Shown here: positions 1-7,364 of the stretch, in pieces | Numbering within the stretch: the first letter of the stretch is position 1 | Layout: the number at the start of each line of letters is the position of its first letter | Source of the DNA: Gamarada debralockiae | Lineage: Eukaryota; Ascomycota; Leotiomycetes; Helotiales; Hyphodiscaceae | Direction: 5' to 3' | Assembly: GCA_002803225.1 (NCBI GenBank) | Contig: NXFV01001857.1 | Span: 1 to 11,106 of the forward strand | Length of the DNA stretch: 11,106 bases | Position numbers and translations under genes: made by a program | Notes under the pieces: model-generated | The model's database searches: none | Told to the model about the DNA's origin: nothing | What the model saw: only the letters and a program-made list of their open reading frames with translations

Positions 1-320
1 CGTCTTAAAGATTTAGTAGTACTCTAAAGCTCTTAAACTTTTGCCTTAGAAGGTTTTTAGTTAAACTATTTATAAGTATATTAGTTATTAGTAAGTAAAT
101 AACCTAGAAAACGCCCTTATTATACTCTTAGCAAAGCTATATATTTTGAATATTAATATAGTATAACTTAGTTAATATTCTTATATTCTCTTTTATTATT
201 AGCTTAATTATTTATTAATTATTATAAAAGATTATTTAAACGTTTTTAAAATTAAGTTATAGCTTATTAAAAAACTATCTTAAAGCTATAGTCTCTTTCG
301 CTATATACTCTAATATAAGT
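1..320 (-). pseudogene. C-terminal RNase H part of Copia pol, copy 1, beyond the insert
   Basis: This is the continuation of RNase H and the polyprotein C terminus after the insert. It is out of the main frame by the 287-bp addition. It aligns base for base with 8517-8836 of copy 2, where the same part ends in a readable C terminus and stop. At the very left edge the two copies read CGTC and TATC, two RIP-type changes, so the repeat clearly continues out of the window. Confidence 0.85.
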
Positions 321-332
321 AGCTTAGCTTTT
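321..332 (+). repeat. Left target-site duplication of the SINE-like insert
   Basis: AGCTTAGCTTTT occurs here and again at 608-619, while the empty site in copy 2 (8837-8848) has it once. This fixes the insertion boundaries to within any chance matches at the edges. A 12-bp duplication fits LINE-mediated integration better than most DNA transposons, which make 2-10 bp. Confidence 0.9.
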
Positions 333-348
333 GATTGATTGATTGATT
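333..348 (+). repeat. (GATT)4 microsatellite at the insert edge
   Basis: Four perfect GATT units begin directly after the left duplication. This is the likely 3' tail of the insert if it lies on the minus strand, where it reads (AATC)4. Confidence 0.85.
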
Positions 349-607
349 ATTCTTACTCTGATCTAGCTAAAGAGCTATGCAGGAAACTACAATTATTATA
401 TCCTTAGGAAACCTCTTCAGATAAAAACCTAAGTTCAATCTATCAAACCTTCCTTCTATTGATCGGCGCGCCGCCGGCGTTCTAAAGCCTAGTATCTGGC
501 GTAAAGCTGTCCTAGGAGCTCTCCCCGTGTGTCACCCTTTCTCTTTAATTGCTAGCCATAAGGATAGTAAGGACAAGTAAGGAAGGGGGTCGCCGGACCT
601 TGGCTGG
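333..607. mobile_element. Short non-autonomous insertion, SINE-like, inside Copia RNase H
   Basis: These 275 bp are absent from copy 2 and are flanked by perfect 12-bp direct repeats, so they are a real insertion. The segment differs sharply from its surroundings. It has many CpG, CpA and TpG steps, and a very GC-rich core at about 465-480 that includes GGCGCGCC at 465-472. It has no terminal inverted repeats and no long reading frame. One end is (GATT)4 at 333-348. Read on the minus strand, this is an (AATC)4 tail next to the duplication, the kind of 3' simple-repeat tail that SINEs made by LINE-type target-primed transcription can carry. On the plus strand, TAGCTAAAGAG (364-374) fits the polymerase III A box and GTTCAATCT (433-441) is one base off the B box. 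Tail and boxes point to opposite strands, so the orientation is left open. It was either too short for RIP or arrived after RIP. Confidence 0.7.
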
Positions 608-619
608 AGCTTAGCTTTT
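608..619 (+). repeat. Right target-site duplication of the SINE-like insert
   Basis: Second copy of AGCTTAGCTTTT, followed at once by ATTATAGAGG, where copy 2 continues at 8849. In the disrupted pol frame it lies over the RNase H TEAEL motif. Confidence 0.9.
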
Positions 620-1760
620 ATTATAGAGGTTATAATTATATCTTAATAAGCTACTCTTTATATAACTAGACCTTTAAATAATATAATAATATACTCTTAA
701 GATAATTGCCTTATCTTAATATCGTTTATAAATAATATATTAGAAGCTATTAAGAGCTAAATTTTGCTTTGTATAGTATTATACTATATTACTAAAAAGT
801 ATATAATAAATAAGTATTAAATTATCTAGTTTACTATAATAAGGTACTTTATACTTAAGTTAATTAAAAAGTAAGAAAGCTATATAACTATAAAAGTAAT
901 ATTTAGTTTAATTATAATAGCTATATAAAATACTAAACTAACTTTCTTTTAATACTCTTTAACTTAAGTAAGAGTAGCTTATCTCTTATTCTTCTTAAGC
1001 TTACTATATAGTAGTAAAGTACTTAAATACCTCTTACTAACTAAGGAGAAGTATTTTATAACTTTCTTAATATAAGTATTATAAACTAAGGATATTATTT
1101 TTATTACTTAGTCTTTAATTACTTAAATACCTAGAAACTACTTAATATCTCTTAGCTTTTATAGCTAATAAGATCTCTTTATTCCTTTAATAATCTTTTA
1201 AGCTAATTTTATATTTATCTTATAATAGAGAACTAAGATATCGTTTATATAGAATAGAATAAGTACTTTTTACTACTTATTTATAAAAAGATATAGTTCT
1301 TCTTTACTTAAGGTAAAGTTAAGCTTTTAAAGAGTTATTAAAAAGTCTTTAAATTAAAGAGCTAGTAAGTCCTTAAGTTTATATAGTACTTAGTTAATCT
1401 CTATAACTATACTAAGAACCTTAAAACTATTAGGTAAGTAGTAGGCTACTAGTATATTACTCTCCCCTTACAAGACATTAATAAATATATTAATAATATT
1501 AAATTACTTAATCTCTAGATTAAAGTAAGCTATTATAGCTATTATTACTCAAAAGGAATAGGCTATAAGTATTATTATATATATTAATATAATTGTCTTA
1601 TTATTCTGTAGATCGCCTCTTATAATAATATGTAACTTATATTATATTAGATAGCCAAACGTATCTATCTTATATATAAATACCTATTTTAAGGGGATTA
1701 GTTAAGTCTTTACTTAAATAATTAAAATTTTATATTAGTACTTTTAAGCTTTTAAGTTAT
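620..1760 (-). pseudogene. Copia reverse transcriptase and first part of RNase H, copy 1
   Basis: The minus strand reads IPLK-stop-VFIYKID at 1698-1663, against the family's LPLKWVFTYKxD, then GYLI and IIIRGDLQ, with RGDLQ at 1620-1606. The YVDD catalytic box is at 1251-1240 and reads YIND: the first Asp codon is now Asn. It is followed by ILVLYYK and, at 1155-1126, by LRDIK-stop-FLGI (family: LGDIKWFLGI). Next come the tether and RNase H: a TLT-stop-VKEY-stop-KKV segment (family ATPxQVxxYQKKVG), then LLIASN around 753-739 where the RNase H Asp is now Asn, and the ITSIIKA stretch ending at 613 (family TTSSTEAEL). All lie in the gag frame. This is the most conserved and most certain part of the element. 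Confidence 0.95.
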
Positions 1761-2779
1761 TAATCTTTAGCTTATAATTGGCCTTAAAGAGAGTACTAAA
1801 AGAATACTTTTTTAAATCTTTCTATTTCTTAAGGGCCTTAAAAAGATTATTTTAATAATATTATAGTAAATTATTTTTTTATTAATTATTTAAGCTAAGA
1901 CAAGGTATTTTTAGTTATAGTTCTAGTAATTTAAAAATATAGTTTTATTAAATAGCTACTATAAATACTATAAGTATAGTCCTATAATTATTCTCTCTTT
2001 AGAAGCTCTTTAATTAATTAGACTAATAAGTTCTAAGGAAAGATTTAAGCTAGTTAAGTTAATTATTAAGTTTTAACTTACTCTAAAATAGTATTATAAA
2101 TACTACTTTTATATTATCTTAATTATTTAAATTATAGTCCTAAAGTCTCTTACTTACTTAAGACCTTAGTCTATAGATCTTATATTTATACTTATACTTT
2201 AGCTTTACTAATATCTTTACTTTAAATACTCTAGCTATAGCTTTACTTACTCTAGTTATTATTATAAAGTATACTACTCTTAATTCTTTTTATAAAGAAG
2301 AAGCTTTAGTATTAGTAGCTAAAGATAGGCTTTATAGTTAGCTAAAAGAGTATTACTATATAATTACTTAAAATATAGTTATATATAAGTTCCTTTATAG
2401 TAATAACTCTTTTTAAGCTCTTTAGCTTTAGGTACTTTATTCTTAAGTACTTTAACTCTTACTTTTACTATAAGTATTAGTATCTCTTACTCTTATATTT
2501 ACTATACTTATAAGTTCAAGGCTTATATACAAAGATAAAAGTCCTATTAATTAATTAAAGAAATTAAAGAGATTTAGCTTATTTATTCTTAAGTTCTAGC
2601 TTATAAATAAAGTAAGTAAGGCCTTACTCTTTAAATCCTTAATAAAACTTTGAATTTATATTATAAGTTTATTATTATTATATAATCTTATATTCTTAAG
2701 AACTACTTTAATATCTTAAAACTCTTTATACTTTTCTTTAATTAACTTAATAATATATTAAGTAATCTTTAGTAGTTAA

Positions 2780-3760
2780 TTAACTACCTTTTCGAGCTCT
2801 AGAATATAAAAGATATCTTTATTAAATATAATATTATATAATATAATAACTTTATTAAGCTAGAGAACTTATATTCTATAGATATTAAATATATAATAAT
2901 TAATAAGATAGTCTATATATCTTTAGGATATTACTTTATATATTCTCTTATATCTTCTTACCTCTTAGTCCTTAATTAATAGATATATATAAGCTTTATA
3001 GATATAAATATTATTTTAATTAAGTCTTAAATTAGTAGTAATTAGTATAATAAGCTATAAATTATATTATTTAAAGTAAGTCTAAAACTAAGTAAGTATT
3101 ATTTCGTCGGGTATATATATACTATAAGTGTAAGAAGGGCTTTTATTATATAAGTAGATTACTATAAAAATATACTTAGGCTATAGCTTCTTAAGTAATT
3201 ATATTATATTATATATTATAATTAACTTAGTAATAATCTTTTATTTTACTTTCTTAGCTACTCTATTACTTTTATAAGTATATATTAGTAAAAGCTCGAG
3301 CTTAATACCTTCTTCTTAGACTTACTACTTATATATTAAAGTACTCTTAATTATAATTATAGAAGTATTCTAGTTATATTTTATCTTATAAATCGATAAA
3401 TTATATTAATATTTTACTTATTAATTAAATTACTTTATACTTTTAAATACCTTTATATTACTTTTATCTTATAATAGATAACTAAAAAGCTTTCTATTAT
3501 ACTTATCTTTAATTATAAGTACCTAGTTTAAACTATTATAGCTCTCTAGAAAGTTAAATAGATCTTATATAATATAAAAGAAGGATTAAAGGAAGTATCT
3601 CTTTAATAGTTACTATAAGACTACTTACTTAGTATAAGTAACTATATAGTACTAGTACTTTACTTTAGTAAGCCTATTAATTATAATATTCTATATGTTT
3701 TTAATAAGTTTTAATAAAGCTTTTAGACTAAAGTACTTTACTCTTTAGTACTATTTCTCT
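2780..3760 (-). pseudogene. Copia integrase relic, copy 1
   Basis: The integrase joined the cDNA to host DNA. The N-terminal HHCC zinc domain is visible at about 3759-3649, with Tyr where His and Cys should be (RVKYFSLKALL, then VKY-stop-YYIV at 3663-3640). In the core, the first catalytic Asp is kept at 3564-3562 (DLFNF). The second is Asn at 3375-3373, and the Glu is Lys at 3255-3253 in NRVAKKVK, where NGVAERxx is expected. Both changes are G-to-A, as RIP makes. The Copia motifs YLYNKSPSYTYS and, at 2940-2800, the GYLVGY...NIYRI...NKVI region follow in frame. The later part reads NIYRI, LNKVIILYNIIFNKD, which closely matches the hallmark segment of fungal Copia integrases. Confidence 0.88.
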
Positions 3761-3949
3761 ACTAAATTATTATAAGGTTTAAGATAGTCTCTTGATCTTT
3801 AGAATTACTAATAGAAATAATATTCTATTATAGGGAATATTATAATACTAGTAGTACTAGTTAGGATTACTAATAGGATACTTAAGTAAATAAAAAGAGA
3901 GTTATATTTTAAAAAAACTAGATTATATATATACTTTAGTTACTTAAAT

Positions 3950-4380
3950 ATTATACTCTTCTCTTTAGTACTATACTATAATAAGTAGTCTAAATTACTA
4001 TACTAGACTTCTATAGCCTTAAGTTAAGCTTCTAATATAATATTAATATAAAAACCCTTTATTACTACTATATTACTAAAGTTTAAATCTTTAGAGTTTA
4101 GTTCTTATACTTTATTAAAGATCTTCTTAATTACTTACTTACTTTATCTTATAATTAGTAGGCTTAAGGAGCTAGCTTCTATAACTTTATTATACTTAGC
4201 TAAAATAAATAAGTTAAGGATAAATAAGGATTTATTATTTATAAGATAGATAACTTTATAATTATCTAAAAGTATACTTACTAAGAGTAAGTATTAAGAG
4301 TAATTTAAAGTAATATAAATCCTTAGCTTATCTATCTAGTTTATAAGTATTAAGTTAATAAAAGTAGTATTAATTAAGTT
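3950..4380 (-). pseudogene. Copia aspartic protease and GAG-pre-integrase relic, copy 1
   Basis: The Copia protease is a retropepsin-type aspartic protease that cuts the polyprotein. The frame reads ILLDNYKVIYLINNKSLF, with Asp-Asn at 4266-4261. This fits the family pattern ILD(S/N)Gx(x)xHLVND, with the Gly and His codons changed to Tyr. Downstream, FSNIVVIKGFYINIILEAQL matches the usual retropepsin continuation (xxVVVxPGFxxNIVSxxxL). It is followed by a segment ending YNLVFLKYN that leads towards the integrase zinc domain. All of it is in the frame of the gag ATG. The catalytic Asp itself survives, but several following residues are lost. Confidence 0.78.
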
Positions 4381-4617
4381 AAAAAACATTACTCTAGAAT
4401 TCTCTAATAAAGAGCTCTTTAGTTAAGCGCTAAGTTATATCTTTAGCTTTAAAGGAATTATCTAGCCCTTATTCTTTAAGTTCTTATAAAGCTCTTTATT
4501 TAACTTTTAATATAAGTAAGTAAGTATTATCTTAAGCTTTTTTTTTAAGGGCCTAAGGAACTTATACTTTATAAAGCCTATTATTATTAGTTTAAGTATA
4601 ATATAGTTAATTAGCTT

Positions 4618-4665
4618 CTAGGGGTAATAATTTTACTAGTTTTCCTTATAAGGGTAAGTATACTC
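4618..4665 (-). other. Zinc-knuckle relic at the Gag C terminus
   Basis: In the gag-pol frame this stretch reads EYTYPYKEN followed by two stops and NYYP. If Tyr (TAT/TAC) stands for Cys (TGT/TGC) and the stops for His/Gln/Trp codons, it fits the CxC-x(3)-N-H-type knuckle of fungal retrotransposon Gag proteins, which binds the RNA genome. RIP makes exactly the Cys-to-Tyr change. The spacing is not the textbook CCHC, so this is tentative. Confidence 0.4.
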
Positions 4666-4699
4666 TTATATTATTAAAGATAAGCTTATTTCTACTTTT

Positions 4700-5511
4700 A
4701 TACTTTTATCTATTATTATATAAATTATAAGAACCCCTTTCTAGCTTATACAAATAAAATTTTTATAAATAAGTACTATAAACTAATTTCTATATTACTC
4801 TAGTATAAGTATTAGCTTTCTAAGCTCTTCTATTTTAATTAAATTAATAAGCTATTACTTACTTTACTTTAATATAAGCTTAGCTAAAATAGTAGATAAA
4901 AAATCTTTAATTGCTAATATACTACTAATATTAGAAATATTATATACTTATACTCTAGTAAGAGCTTAGAACTAGTCTTTATATTATCTTTAAGGGCTTA
5001 CTTAGTCTTATTTAGCTAGTTTAAGAATATTCTAGTATTTCTACTTAATTATATTTACTATACTTATATTTAATAAAGTAAGTTAAGTCTAAAGAGTATA
5101 TATAATATTTTAAAGAGAGACTTTATTTTCTTAAATAAGTATAGCTATATATAATATAAGGAGCTTCTTATTAATAGTACTATTTATCTAGTTCTATATA
5201 TATTAATAGTATATAGCCTAAGCTACTTAGCTCGACTATTTGATTATATAGCTCTTTAGAGTAAAATTAAACTCCTTCTTTATATCTTTGATTTATATAG
5301 TACTTAACTTATTAAGTTAAGGCCTTTTTTATTATATAGTTTTATAATTGCCTTCTTATGCTTTTAATACTTACTAATATTATTTTTCCCGCTTTGTATT
5401 TATACTTTTAAGGAGTTTATTAATTATAAGAGGTTCTTCTAGAGGTATAGTAATAATATAAGGAGTATCTAAAGTACTAAGATTAATTATTAGCTATATG
5501 TTTTAAAACAT
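4700..5511 (-). pseudogene. Copia Gag domain relic, copy 1
   Basis: Gag is the structural protein that packages the element's RNA. After the ATG at 5511 the frame gives a moderately charged protein of about 270 codons. It has a helical Gln/Leu/Lys-rich middle and stretches such as YNISNISSILAIKDFL (around 4960-4910), of the kind seen in the capsid part of fungal Copia Gag proteins. In-frame stops fall where Gln or Trp is expected. Gag sequences diverge fast, so the call rests mainly on position: same frame, directly after the leader and upstream of the zinc knuckle and protease. The boundary with the following region is approximate. Confidence 0.65.
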
Positions 5512-5707
5512 AGTATAGAAGTTAAGCTATAGAAACTATACTAGCTAGCTTAGTTAGTCTTTAAAGAGTATATTAATTATAATAAGTGAATTAGTAATTA
5601 AGGTTAATATTTCGAATAAAGTAATTATAAGAATAATACTTTATAAGTATAGTAGTATATTAAATAAAGGTATAGAATAACTATAAGTAATAAACTAGGC
5701 TTATAAC
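5512..5707 (-). other. Copia copy 1 leader between 5' LTR and gag
   Basis: About 196 bp lie between the LTR end and the gag ATG, as expected for a leader carrying the primer-binding site. Directly after the LTR the minus strand reads GTTATAAGCC. It does not begin like the complement of a tRNA CCA end (TGG), so the primer-binding site is either destroyed by RIP or of another type, such as a tRNA-fragment primer. No other signal is visible. Confidence 0.5.
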
Positions 5708-5863
5708 TATTATATACTATAGTTATAGAGTATAGGAATTGAATTAAGAAGTATTATTTAATTTCTTGAAAGATAAGGGAATATAAGAGCTATATATATA
5801 CGGCTCGCTTAAAGCATGTGACTTCCCGCAGCGCTATATAGGAACGCTGTGCCTTGCGATAAA
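5708..5863 (-). repeat. 5' LTR of Copia copy 1
   Basis: This segment repeats directly at 7088-7243 (offset 1380) with no indels and only C/T or G/A differences over about 150 bp. It sits upstream of the gag ATG of copy 1, where a 5' LTR belongs. Its gag-proximal end reads TATTATATAC on the plus strand against TATCACATAC in the other copy. Both fit an original TGTCACATAC, that is an LTR ending in ...GTGACA on the minus strand. The outer end is less certain (about 5858-5863), because similarity trails off without a clear terminal TG. The part from about 5801 outward still has CpG and CpA, while the gag-proximal part is heavily mutated. Confidence 0.75.
5790..5801 (-). promoter_or_regulatory. 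Candidate TATA box in the 5' LTR
   Basis: The minus strand reads GTATATATATAG inside the LTR, and the same alternating TA run is unchanged at 7170-7181 in the second LTR. LTRs normally carry the element's RNA polymerase II promoter, and this is the only TATA-like run shared by both. A TA run has no C or G for RIP to change, so its conservation alone does not prove function. Confidence 0.45.
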
Positions 5864-6062
5864 ATCTTTAGCTAATTAAAAGTTATTTCTTAATTAACTT
5901 CTCTTGTTTTTATATTATAATTTACGTTTGTAGTATAGCGATATATAAAGACCTTAATTTGCGCAAGCCTTAAGCGAGACATTAGGACTAAGTATTCCTT
6001 GAATGTAGGAAATCTTCTTGCTATAACTCCCTATCCCCCTATATTACTAAAACACTATAATT
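5864..6062. other. Less mutated spacer between Copia 5' LTR and Tnp2-like gene
   Basis: This 199-bp stretch is AT-rich but keeps CpG, CpA and TpG steps, so it was largely spared by RIP. It should be the host-side flank of Copia copy 1 and the upstream region of the Tnp2-like gene. At 5958-5980 the plus strand reads TTGCGCAAGCCTTAAGCGAG, which loosely resembles parts of the LTR in inverted orientation. No promoter, terminal inverted repeat or RNA gene can be supported. Confidence 0.4.
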
Positions 6063-7087
6063 ATGCCTCCTAGACATTAAGTTAATAAGGAATATACCTA
6101 TTGCCTTTATAATAGATACTTAGGAGCTTTACAAACTTATTATATAATTATATTACACCTCGAACGTTATTAACTAAAGGTACTATCAAGTTACTAGTTT
6201 TGTTATTATAGCCAGTACCTTAGGGGTACTCTTGTTTATTGATTGACGTGGTTAAGGTATAGGGCGTTAGATGTAATTAATAAAATCGATAACAACCTTA
6301 TTGATTTCTATTAGGTTACTCGTTTCCTTGAAGATTAAGAGAATGCTAATGTATTAAGGGCTAGAATCGAGTCTATAGTTCGATACTTATAATACAAGAT
6401 TTCAAAAGCCTAGTTTGATGGAAACAATATATAGTGCAATAAGAATAAAGAGGATAACAATAATAATAAAGATATTAAACTTCTTAGTAAAGACTTAAAA
6501 GAAATTAATAAGGAAAAGTAACTAGACGATATAGAAGTAGTAGCGTCTACAAATGTTAAAGATATAGTTTCACTTAATAGTATGTCTTTTTCTTTTGCTA
6601 TTTTTAGTTCTAATAGCTTTAGAGAATATAATTCCTTTTTAGATTAATTGGGTTTAGCTTTTAAATAGAATATCTAAAAAGAAATAACTTAAGATTAAGG
6701 CCTTCTTTAAATAGTACTTCCCTTATGTTACTATAGTACTTCCTAGTGTATAGAATATCAACAAAAAGCTTCAAGTAGAAACAGGAATTATACTATAGTG
6801 GGAAGACTATTATATTAATAGTTGTATAGCGTTTACTAGGGTTTATAAAGCTCTTAGTTGTAAGGAGTACATAGTATATAGGAAGCCTCGATTCTACTTA
6901 CAGCTAATATAAACTAGCTAATCAAAACCTTGGAAATAGTAGCTTTATTTACCTTTAATTCTACAACTTAAAAGGTAATTTAACTTTAATTAAGCTTAAA
7001 TTATAAGTATATATCAGGCTAGTTTTAATAGGAAAGAACTTAATAATTATACTAATATCTTTAATAGAGATTTGTACTTTAACTTAT
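6063..7087 (+). pseudogene. Tnp2-like (CACTA/EnSpm type) transposase relic, 5' part, truncated by an LTR
   Basis: From the ATG at 6063 the frame begins MPPRH-stop-VNKEYTYCLYNRY and continues LGALQ...LHLER. With Cys-to-Tyr changes undone this is the CxCxxCxG...H pattern at the N terminus of fungal Tnp2-like proteins. An acidic, Asn/Lys-rich linker follows (about 6430-6540). Further on, in a different frame (codons starting at 6802), come DYYINSCIAFTRVYKAL and YIVYRKPRF, matching the family's CINSCxAFTGxYxxLxxCPxCGxPRF. YLPLILQLKR at 6946-6975 matches YxPLxPQLxxL, and YTNIFNRDLYFNLL ends at the LTR and matches YxDIFDGxxYxxL. The two frames meet at about 6560-6690, by an indel or a lost intron. 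The sequence stops at 7087, before the catalytic domain. Such proteins cut and move CACTA-type DNA transposons in the nucleus. RIP damage is moderate: Tyr for Cys, Arg for Gly, stops for Gln/Trp. Confidence 0.65.
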
Positions 7088-7243
7088 TATCACATACTAT
7101 AGTTGTAGAGCATAGGAATTGAATTAGGAAGTATTATCTGATTTCTCGAAAGGTAAGAGAACGTAAGAGCTATATATATACAGCTCGCTTAGAGTATATA
7201 ACTTCCTATAGCGCTATATAAGAATATTATACCTTATAATATA
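7088..7243 (-). repeat. Second Copia LTR: 3' LTR of copy 2, or a solo LTR
   Basis: Direct repeat of 5708-5863 with only transition differences over about 150 bp. It breaks the Tnp2-like frame at 7087, so it marks an insertion junction. The inner end would start TAT on the minus strand (from TGT) at about 7243, directly after the purine run AGGGAG. The outer end at 7088 reads TATCACATAC, from TGTCACATAC. The Tnp2-like sequence does not resume at 7244, which argues against a simple solo LTR and for this being the end of a longer insertion. Confidence 0.65.
7170..7181 (-). promoter_or_regulatory. Candidate TATA box in the second LTR
   Basis: Counterpart of 5790-5801; the minus strand reads TGTATATATATAG around it. 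In a 3' LTR this would lie near the polyadenylation region rather than drive the element itself. Confidence 0.35.
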
Positions 7244-7249
7244 CTCCCT
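7244..7249 (-). other. Possible polypurine tract next to the LTR
   Basis: The minus strand reads CTAGGGAG directly before the LTR start, which is where the plus-strand primer (polypurine tract) of an LTR retrotransposon lies, just upstream of the 3' LTR. It is short, and the matching place outside the copy 1 LTR reads CTAAAGAT. This supports the 3'-LTR reading only weakly. Confidence 0.3.
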
Positions 7250-7340
7250 AGTTAAGTGATCTAAATAAGAAAAACTTAACTACTAATCTCTGTTATTAAT
7301 ATTAAGAATATTATAGTCGTATAAGATAAGCTCTAGAGAG

Positions 7341-7364
7341 TATAATAATAATAATAATAATAAT
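7341..7364 (+). repeat. (AAT)n microsatellite, about 8 units
   Basis: An uninterrupted run of TAA/ATA units ends right at the ATG at 7363. Having no C or G in the unit, it is immune to RIP. In the +3 frame (codons starting at multiples of 3) it would encode a poly-Asn run at the start of the reading frame below. Confidence 0.85.

Larger units (their letters stand above)
1..5511 (-). pseudogene. Copia gag-pol polyprotein relic, copy 1 (3' partial, interrupted)
   Basis: One reading frame starts at the ATG at 5511-5509, and every domain I could place lies in that same frame. Extended to the stop mapped from copy 2, and without the insert, the frame is 5253 nt, about 1750 codons, a plausible length for a fungal Copia polyprotein. 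Dozens of TAA/TAG codons interrupt it, nearly all where Gln (CAA/CAG) or Trp (TGG) is expected, as RIP would produce. Inside the frame I read gag (about 5511-4700), a zinc-knuckle relic (4665-4618), protease (around 4266), integrase (about 3760-2780), reverse transcriptase (about 1760-1090) and RNase H (about 760 to the left edge). The insert at 333-607 adds 287 bp with its duplication and breaks the frame at the RNase H active site. The product would have been a polyprotein of a cytoplasmic virus-like particle. Confidence 0.9.
1..5863 (-). mobile_element. Ty1/Copia LTR retrotransposon, copy 1, RIP-degraded, 3' end off the left edge
   Basis: Read on the minus strand, this is an LTR retrotransposon with the Copia domain order: 5' LTR (about 5863-5708), leader, gag, protease, integrase, reverse transcriptase, RNase H. 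Integrase before reverse transcriptase is what separates Copia from Gypsy. The pol stop and the 3' LTR lie beyond position 1; by comparison with copy 2 the stop would fall about 26-28 bases outside. The element is inactive: stop codons occur throughout, and C-to-T/G-to-A changes have removed catalytic residues. Bases 1-320 and 620-2877 align to copy 2 at 8517-8836 and 8849-11106 with constant offsets (8516 and 8229). The only difference in spacing is the 287 bp added by the insert at 321-619. Copia identity rests on motif reading, not on a database search. Confidence 0.92.

Noticed and set aside
333..607. MITE or other terminal-inverted-repeat element
   Set aside because: The ends (GATTGATT... 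and ...TTGGCTGG) are not inverted repeats, and the 12-bp duplication is longer than usual for such elements.
1..5860. Short open stretches on the plus strand across the Copia copies
   Set aside because: They are by-products of the AT-rich sequence opposite gag-pol; none shows motifs, and the minus frame explains the region.
7083..7237. CTTAT at 7083-7087 and again at 7233-7237 as a 5-bp target duplication of a solo LTR
   Set aside because: The second CTTAT lies inside sequence that still matches the other LTR (CTTGC there), so it was made by RIP and is not flanking DNA.
7244..7340. Continuation of the Tnp2-like gene after the LTR
   Set aside because: No frame here shows the next expected Tnp2 motifs. 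The LTR therefore does not look like a simple solo insertion in an otherwise continuous gene.
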